DNA of 11,781 bases from positions 1 to 11,781 of the forward strand of contig URHH01000071.1 in assembly GCA_900547615.1 (NCBI GenBank). Direction: 5' to 3'. Shown here in pieces: positions 8,342-11,781 of this stretch (positions are counted from its first letter, which is position 1; the number at the start of each line of letters is the position of its first letter). The stretch is from an uncultured Blautia sp. Lineage in GTDB: Bacteria > Bacillota > Clostridia > Lachnospirales > Lachnospiraceae. The position numbers and the translations under genes were made by a program. Below the pieces are notes generated by a model. It was not told the DNA's origin and searched no databases. It was given only the letters and a program-made list of their open reading frames with translations.

Positions 8342-9151
8342 ATGGACAAGTTGAATGTAGCGATTGCAGATGATAATGAAAAAATGGTAGAAGTACTTGG
8401 AAAAATGATTGAAAACGATAAAGAACTGGAATTAGTAGGGAAAGCACATAACGGAGAAGAAATCTGTAATATTATTAAAGAAAAACAGCCGGATGTGGTA
8501 GTTCTTGATATTATTATGCCGAAGGTGGACGGATTATCGGTAATGGAGCGGTTTTCTCATGAAACAGAAGGGAAAAAGAGCCCTTCCTTTATCGTGGTTT
8601 CCGCAGTGGGACAGGAGAGGATAACAGAAGATGCGTTTAATCTTGGAGCGGATTATTATATGCTGAAGCCGTTTGACAACAGAATGCTGTTAAACAGAAT
8701 CAAGCATATCCGCCGTATGGGAGACAGAAGAGTTCGCGATATTGGAAGAGTCATACCGGAAGAAAAGCAGCAGAGCGCAGTATCAAGAGGAAATCTGGAA
8801 ACAGATGTGACGGATATTATTCATGAAATCGGAGTTCCGGCTCATATTAAAGGGTATCAGTATTTACGAGATGCGATTATTCTTTCTGTAAACGATATAG
8901 AGATGCTGAATTCCATTACAAAAATCCTGTATCCGACGATAGCGAAAAAGCATCAGACAACACCAAGCCGTGTGGAACGTGCAATCCGTCATGCCATTGA
9001 AGTCGCGTGGAGCAGAGGAAAAATGGACACCATTGACGAGCTTTTTGGGTACACCGTCAGTACGGGAAAGGGAAAACCTACAAATTCTGAATTTATTGCA
9101 TTAATTGCTGATAAAATTAGACTTGAATATAAAAATCGCTCTTTCCATTAG
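8342..9151 (+). CDS. spo0A: sporulation master response regulator Spo0A
   Basis: This 269-residue protein is a full-length Spo0A. The receiver domain (about 1-125) has the acidic pair D10/D11, the phosphoacceptor D56 in VVVLDIIMP, S88 as the switch hydroxyl residue and K109 in YYMLKPFD. A linker of about 130-150 joins it to the Spo0A-specific effector domain (about 152-269). The DNA-recognition part includes TPSRVERAIRHAIEVAWSRG (207-226), nearly invariant in spore formers, followed by the FGYTVSTGKGKPTNSEFIALIADK segment. Phosphorylated Spo0A dimerises and binds 0A boxes to start sporulation and adjust stationary-phase genes. The ATG at 8342 follows a strong GAGGAGGAG ribosome site (8325-8333) and matches the family start. 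spoIVB, a usual upstream neighbour, is replaced here by the Wadjet operon. The downstream neighbour glgA has its own promoter candidate. Confidence 0.98.
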   Translation: MDKLNVAIADDNEKMVEVLGKMIENDKELELVGKAHNGEEICNIIKEKQPDVVVLDIIMPKVDGLSVMERFSHETEGKKSPSFIVVSAVGQERITEDAFNLGADYYMLKPFDNRMLLNRIKHIRRMGDRRVRDIGRVIPEEKQQSAVSRGNLETDVTDIIHEIGVPAHIKGYQYLRDAIILSVNDIEMLNSITKILYPTIAKKHQTTPSRVERAIRHAIEVAWSRGKMDTIDELFGYTVSTGKGKPTNSEFIALIADKIRLEYKNRSFH

Positions 9152-9170
9152 ACAGTTTTTCATGTATAAT
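9142..9170 (+). promoter_or_regulatory. candidate sigma-A promoter of glgA
   Basis: TTTCCA (9142-9147, four of six matches) and a perfect TATAAT (9165-9170) are separated by 17 nt. The -35 lies over the last codons of spo0A. Transcription would start near 9177, leaving a leader of about 39 nt. Since no terminator is seen after spo0A, readthrough from spo0A into glgA is also possible. Confidence 0.55.
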
Positions 9171-9174
9171 AAAC

Positions 9175-9197
9175 AGTAACAAACAGCAAAAGTTACT
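9175..9197 (+). repeat. small inverted repeat in the glgA leader
   Basis: AGTAAC (9175-9180) pairs with GTTACT (9192-9197) across an 11-nt loop. It overlaps the predicted transcription start and abuts the AAGGAGG ribosome binding site (9198-9204). It could be an operator or a weak RNA stem that influences ribosome access. Six base pairs of AT-rich sequence can arise by chance. Confidence 0.3.
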
Positions 9198-9215
9198 AAG
9201 GAGGGGACTTTACGC

Positions 9216-10661
9216 ATGAAAAAAATCCTATTTGCAACATCAGAAGCGGTACCATTTATTAAAACAGGAGGTTTGGCAGATGTAGCAGGTTCATTACCCA
9301 AGTGTTTTGATAAGCGGTACTTCGATATTCGTGTAATTCTTCCCAAATATGCCTGTATGAAGCAGGAATGGAAAGATAAAATGGAATACATTACACATTT
9401 CTACATGGATCTGGGATTTAAAAACTGTTACGTTGGAATTATGCACATGGAGCATGAAGGAATTCATTTTTACTTTATTGATAATGAATATTACTTCAGC
9501 GGTCCGAAACCGTATGACGGGGGAATCTGGGATCTGGAAAAATTTGCATTTTTCTCAAAGGCGGTACTCTCTGTGCTTCCTGTAATTGGATTCCGTCCTG
9601 ACGTGATACACTGTCATGACTGGCAGACAGGACTTGTGCCGGTATATCTTCACGACAGCTTCCAGCAGAACGAATTTTTCTGGGGTATTAAGACAGTTAT
9701 GACGATCCACAACCTGAAATTCCAGGGTGTGTGGGATGTGAAAACAATTAAAGAAATTACAGGGCTTTCCAGTTATTATTTTGCACCGGATAAACTGGAA
9801 GCTTACAAAAATGCCAATTATCTGAAAGGCGGCATTGTATTTGCCGATGCAGTGACAACGGTAAGCAATACGTATGCGGAGGAGATTAAAACGCCGTTTT
9901 ACGGAGAGGGTCTGGACGGACTTTTATGCGCCCGCTCTCATGATCTTCGCGGGATTGTAAACGGGATTGATTACGATTCCTTTAATCCGGAGACAGATCC
10001 GTATATTACAAATAATTATAATGCAACCACATTCCGCAAGGAAAAAATAAAAAATAAAATACGTCTTCAGAAAGACCTGGGACTTGAGGAAGATCCAAAA
10101 GCAATGATGATTGGAATAGTTTCCCGTCTGACAGACCAGAAAGGCTTTGATTTAATTGCCTATATTATGGACGAACTGTGCCAGGACGCTGTTCAGATTG
10201 TCGCTCTTGGAACAGGTGAGGAGAGATATGAAAATATGTTCCGTCATTTTGACTGGAAATATCACGGAAAAGTTTCTGCACAGATTTACTATGATGAGGC
10301 GATGTCTCACAGGGTTTATGCTGCGTCAGATGCGTTTTTGATGCCTTCTCTTTTTGAGCCATGCGGTTTAAGCCAGCTTATGAGCCTTCGATATGGAACT
10401 CTTCCTATCGTAAGGGAAACAGGCGGATTAAAAGATACGGTAGAACCATATAACGAGTTTGAAGGAACAGGAACCGGATTTTCTTTCCGCAATTATAATG
10501 CCCATGAAATGCTTTATACAATCCGAAACGCAGAGCGCATTTTCTATGACAAAAAACGCGAATGGAATAAAATGGTAGACCGCGCTATGGCAAAAGATTT
10601 TTCATGGAACAATTCTGCGCGTCAGTATGAGGAAATGTATAACTGGCTGATAGGAGAATAA
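9216..10661 (+). CDS. glgA: glycogen synthase GlgA (ADP-glucose, GT5)
   Basis: This 481-residue enzyme is the usual length for bacterial GlgA. It transfers glucose from ADP-glucose to the non-reducing end of an alpha-1,4-glucan. The N-terminal Rossmann domain starts with KILFATSEAVPFIKTGGLADV, holding the KTGGL nucleotide-sugar motif at 16-20. The PDVIHCHDWQTG block follows (128-139; H134, D135, W136). The C-terminal domain has GIVSRLTDQKGFDLI and the EPCGLSQLMSLRYGTLPIVRETGGL signature beginning at E381, typical of GT5. All expected motifs are intact. An AAGGAGG (9198-9204) lies 11 nt before the ATG, which matches the family start. It is not in a glgBCDAP cluster here. Its position beside spo0A is notable because granulose storage accompanies sporulation in clostridia, but a direct link is inference. 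Confidence 0.97.
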   Translation: MKKILFATSEAVPFIKTGGLADVAGSLPKCFDKRYFDIRVILPKYACMKQEWKDKMEYITHFYMDLGFKNCYVGIMHMEHEGIHFYFIDNEYYFSGPKPYDGGIWDLEKFAFFSKAVLSVLPVIGFRPDVIHCHDWQTGLVPVYLHDSFQQNEFFWGIKTVMTIHNLKFQGVWDVKTIKEITGLSSYYFAPDKLEAYKNANYLKGGIVFADAVTTVSNTYAEEIKTPFYGEGLDGLLCARSHDLRGIVNGIDYDSFNPETDPYITNNYNATTFRKEKIKNKIRLQKDLGLEEDPKAMMIGIVSRLTDQKGFDLIAYIMDELCQDAVQIVALGTGEERYENMFRHFDWKYHGKVSAQIYYDEAMSHRVYAASDAFLMPSLFEPCGLSQLMSLRYGTLPIVRETGGLKDTVEPYNEFEGTGTGFSFRNYNAHEMLYTIRNAERIFYDKKREWNKMVDRAMAKDFSWNNSARQYEEMYNWLIGE

Positions 10662-10703
10662 AATTTCTGTATTTTGAGATACTATCCTTTGTAATCAAAT
10701 AAC

Positions 10704-10710
10704 AGGAGGT
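10704..10710 (+). promoter_or_regulatory. ribosome binding site of the first small coat gene
   Basis: A perfect AGGAGGT lies 6 nt before the ATG at 10717. This strong signal is a main support that the short 61-codon frame is a real gene. The 40-nt gap upstream contains only a poor TTGAGA/TCAAAT promoter pair, and no sigma-E or sigma-K element could be identified. Confidence 0.75.
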
Positions 10711-10716
10711 AGTATC

Positions 10717-10902
10717 ATGACAGAGATTTCAGAGCTTGATTTACAGAATCTGCGCCATTTGATCGGCGGTTTTGACACGACACACTGTAAAATGGACGCT
10801 TATGCGCAGCAGGCGACAGACATGGAAGTAAAACAGTTTTTCCAGAAGTCTGCTCAGTCCGCAATGCAGAGCAAACAGCAGCTTATGCAGTTTTTACAGT
10901 AA
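10717..10902 (+). CDS. small spore coat-like protein (CotF N-terminal-half type)
   Basis: This 61-residue protein has two predicted amphipathic helices: roughly ELDLQNLRHLIGGFDTTHCKMDAYAQQ (6-32) and MEVKQFFQKSAQSAMQSKQQLMQFL (36-60). The LRHLIGG-x-x-TTHCKM opening followed by a Gln-rich second helix is the pattern I know from small clostridial spore coat proteins beside CotF-family genes. It has no signal peptide or membrane segment. A perfect AGGAGGT precedes it, and the next gene starts 13 nt after its stop. The product may pair with that neighbour to form a four-helix, CotF-like unit. The assignment rests on the pattern and the neighbour, since the protein is too short for a firm call. 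Expression is expected in the mother cell during sporulation, but no matching promoter is visible. Confidence 0.7.
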   Translation: MTEISELDLQNLRHLIGGFDTTHCKMDAYAQQATDMEVKQFFQKSAQSAMQSKQQLMQFLQ

Positions 10903-10915
10903 AGGAGGAAGTGTC

Positions 10916-11164
10916 ATGAACGAAAAAACAATGGTGGCAGATACGCTTGCCGGAATTAACGGAGAACTTGTACGTTATGGGGAAATGATTCCTCAGACAG
11001 AGAATCCTCAGTTAAAACAGACTTTAAAACAGATGCGCAGCCAGTGCGAAATGTCTCAGGAAGAGATTTACAGAATTGCCAGAACAAAGGGCTATTATGT
11101 TCCGGCAGCAAAGGCAACACAGGAAGAAGTTGCTCATGTGCGCTCTGTATTAAGTCAGGGCTGA
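10916..11164 (+). CDS. spore coat protein, CotF family (Coat_F, short form)
   Basis: This 82-residue protein resembles the C-terminal part of CotF-family (Coat_F) coat proteins. It has a first helix around TMVADTLAGINGELVRYGEMI (5-25), a second around NPQLKQTLKQMRSQCEMSQEEIYRIARTKGYY (29-60), then a YVPAAKATQEEVAHVRSVL tail. The KGYYVPAAKA turn is the most recognisable part of the family. It lies 13 nt downstream of the 61-residue coat-like gene and has an AAGGAGG (10901-10907) that overlaps the end of that gene, 8 nt before its ATG. The two genes form a unit closed by a terminator at 11184-11212. The protein would be deposited on the developing spore. It is much shorter than Bacillus subtilis CotF, consistent with a split arrangement. 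Confidence 0.82.
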   Translation: MNEKTMVADTLAGINGELVRYGEMIPQTENPQLKQTLKQMRSQCEMSQEEIYRIARTKGYYVPAAKATQEEVAHVRSVLSQG

Positions 11165-11183
11165 ACAAAATAGGAAAAATGGG

Positions 11184-11212
11184 AAGCCGCTGTATCTGCA
11201 GCGGCTTTCTTT
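11184..11212 (+). terminator. rho-independent terminator after the coat genes
   Basis: AAGCCGCTG (11184-11192) pairs perfectly with CAGCGGCTT (11199-11207) across a 6-nt loop. The GC-rich stem is directly followed by TCTTT. The stem begins 20 nt after the stop of the second coat gene. It separates this unit from the downstream P-loop gene. Confidence 0.9.
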
Positions 11213-11239
11213 GCGGGATAAACAGAGAGGGGGAAAAGA

Positions 11240-11731
11240 ATGGAGAGAATTATGGTAATCGGAAGTCCCGGAGCAGGGAAAAGTACATTTTCACGTAAAT
11301 TAAGAGATGTAACAGGACTGCCGCTTTATTATCTGGATACCATCTGGCACAAACCGGACCGCACGAATATTTCAAGAGAAGAATTTGACGAAAAACTGAT
11401 GGAAATTGTAAAAGAAGACAGATGGATCATTGACGGGAATTACCAGAGAACATTGAAAAAACGTCTGGAAAGATGCGATACGGTATTTTTTCTGGATTAT
11501 CCTGTGGAGGTTTGTTTAGAAGGCGCAGCGGCGCGTATCGGGAAAAAGAGAGAGGATCTGCCCTGGCTGGAAACGGAGCTTGACGAAGAATTTCGCCAGT
11601 ATATTATAGATTTTTCAAGAGACCAGCTCCCGGAAATATACAGCCTTTTGGAAGAGTATAAAAAAGACAGGGATATTTTGATTTTTCATACAAGAGAAGC
11701 AGCAAATATATATCTGAGAAGTTTAGTGTGA
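11240..11731 (+). CDS. P-loop kinase-like protein (FlaR/adenylate kinase-like)
   Basis: This 163-residue protein begins with a P-loop, IMVIGSPGAGKST, with the Walker A motif GSPGAGKST at 8-16. The LYYLDTIWHKPDRT segment (29-42), the DRWIIDGNYQRTL block (60-72) and the VFFLDYPVEVCL strand (82-93) are typical of the small AAA_17/NMP-kinase-like proteins often annotated as topology modulation protein FlaR or adenylate kinase-related. The true substrate is not known for this family. A G-rich ribosome site (11227-11233) lies 6 nt before the ATG at 11240; a second in-frame ATG at 11252 would cut the start of the first strand and is less likely. It follows the coat terminator and probably has its own promoter, though none is clear. 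The protein appears full length. Confidence 0.85.
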   Translation: MERIMVIGSPGAGKSTFSRKLRDVTGLPLYYLDTIWHKPDRTNISREEFDEKLMEIVKEDRWIIDGNYQRTLKKRLERCDTVFFLDYPVEVCLEGAAARIGKKREDLPWLETELDEEFRQYIIDFSRDQLPEIYSLLEEYKKDRDILIFHTREAANIYLRSLV

Positions 11732-11781
11732 ACTTCCTTGATAATTAACTCTCGTTTGCATCAAAACAAGTAGAGAAGGCA

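Noticed and set aside
11044..11298. 84-codon + strand frame crossing the second coat gene, the terminator and the P-loop gene start
   Set aside because: It runs out of frame through two recognisable genes and a terminator, and its product is Cys/Gly-rich without a family match.
11749..11775. Inverted repeat CTCT...AGAG at the right edge as a terminator for the P-loop gene
   Set aside because: The stem is interrupted by mismatches and has no following T-run within the window.
1..11781. CRISPR arrays, tRNA or rRNA genes, transposases, integrases, attachment sites
   Set aside because: I saw no regularly spaced repeats, tRNA-like cloverleaf, transposase or integrase motifs. The Wadjet operon has no visible mobile-element genes or flanking direct repeats in the window.

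Overview
The window looks like a chromosomal segment of a low-GC, endospore-forming Clostridium-class Firmicute, most likely a Lachnospiraceae member. The evidence is an intact Spo0A with all receiver landmarks, a pair of small CotF-like spore coat genes, strong AGGAGG-type ribosome binding sites and AT-rich coding sequence. All eight recognised genes, and the less certain 61-residue coat-like gene, lie on the + strand. I assign genus and family from sequence feel, not from a search.

Region 1 (145-8146) is a complete, tightly packed four-gene operon that I recognise as a Wadjet plasmid-defence system (JetA-JetB-JetC-JetD). The protein families are those of type II (TIGR02677, TIGR02678, TIGR02680 and TIGR02679). 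JetA is the kleisin/MukF-like subunit and JetB the MukE/KITE-like subunit. JetC is a 1362-residue SMC-type ATPase with intact Walker A, signature and Walker B motifs. JetD is the nuclease subunit with an intact Toprim-type acidic set. The intergenic distances are 1 nt, an 11-nt overlap, and 2 nt, so the four proteins are probably made together. In known Wadjet systems the SMC complex extrudes DNA loops and JetD cuts small closed circles, which restricts plasmids.

Region 2 (8147-9215) holds spo0A, the master sporulation regulator, with about 195 nt of upstream non-coding DNA. That leader contains a sigma-A-like promoter. Just downstream of the predicted start is a long, nearly perfect inverted repeat. 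There are also a bulged stem further upstream and a degenerate 0A-box-like heptamer. spoIVB, which commonly precedes spo0A in spore formers, is not between the Wadjet operon and spo0A, so the defence operon sits at or near a normally conserved sporulation junction.

Region 3 (9216-10661) is glgA, an ADP-glucose-dependent glycogen synthase with its own promoter candidate and a small stem over its leader.

Region 4 (10717-11212) is a two-gene unit of small CotF-like spore coat proteins, closed by a clear rho-independent terminator. Region 5 (11240-11731) is a small P-loop kinase-like protein (FlaR/adenylate-kinase-like). The remaining 50 nt at the right edge hold no supported feature.

The most notable content is the complete Wadjet operon abutting spo0A and the unexplained structured leader of spo0A. 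The Wadjet system is a known type of system, so I do not claim it as new. Its genomic position and the leader structure are the parts least explained by existing knowledge.
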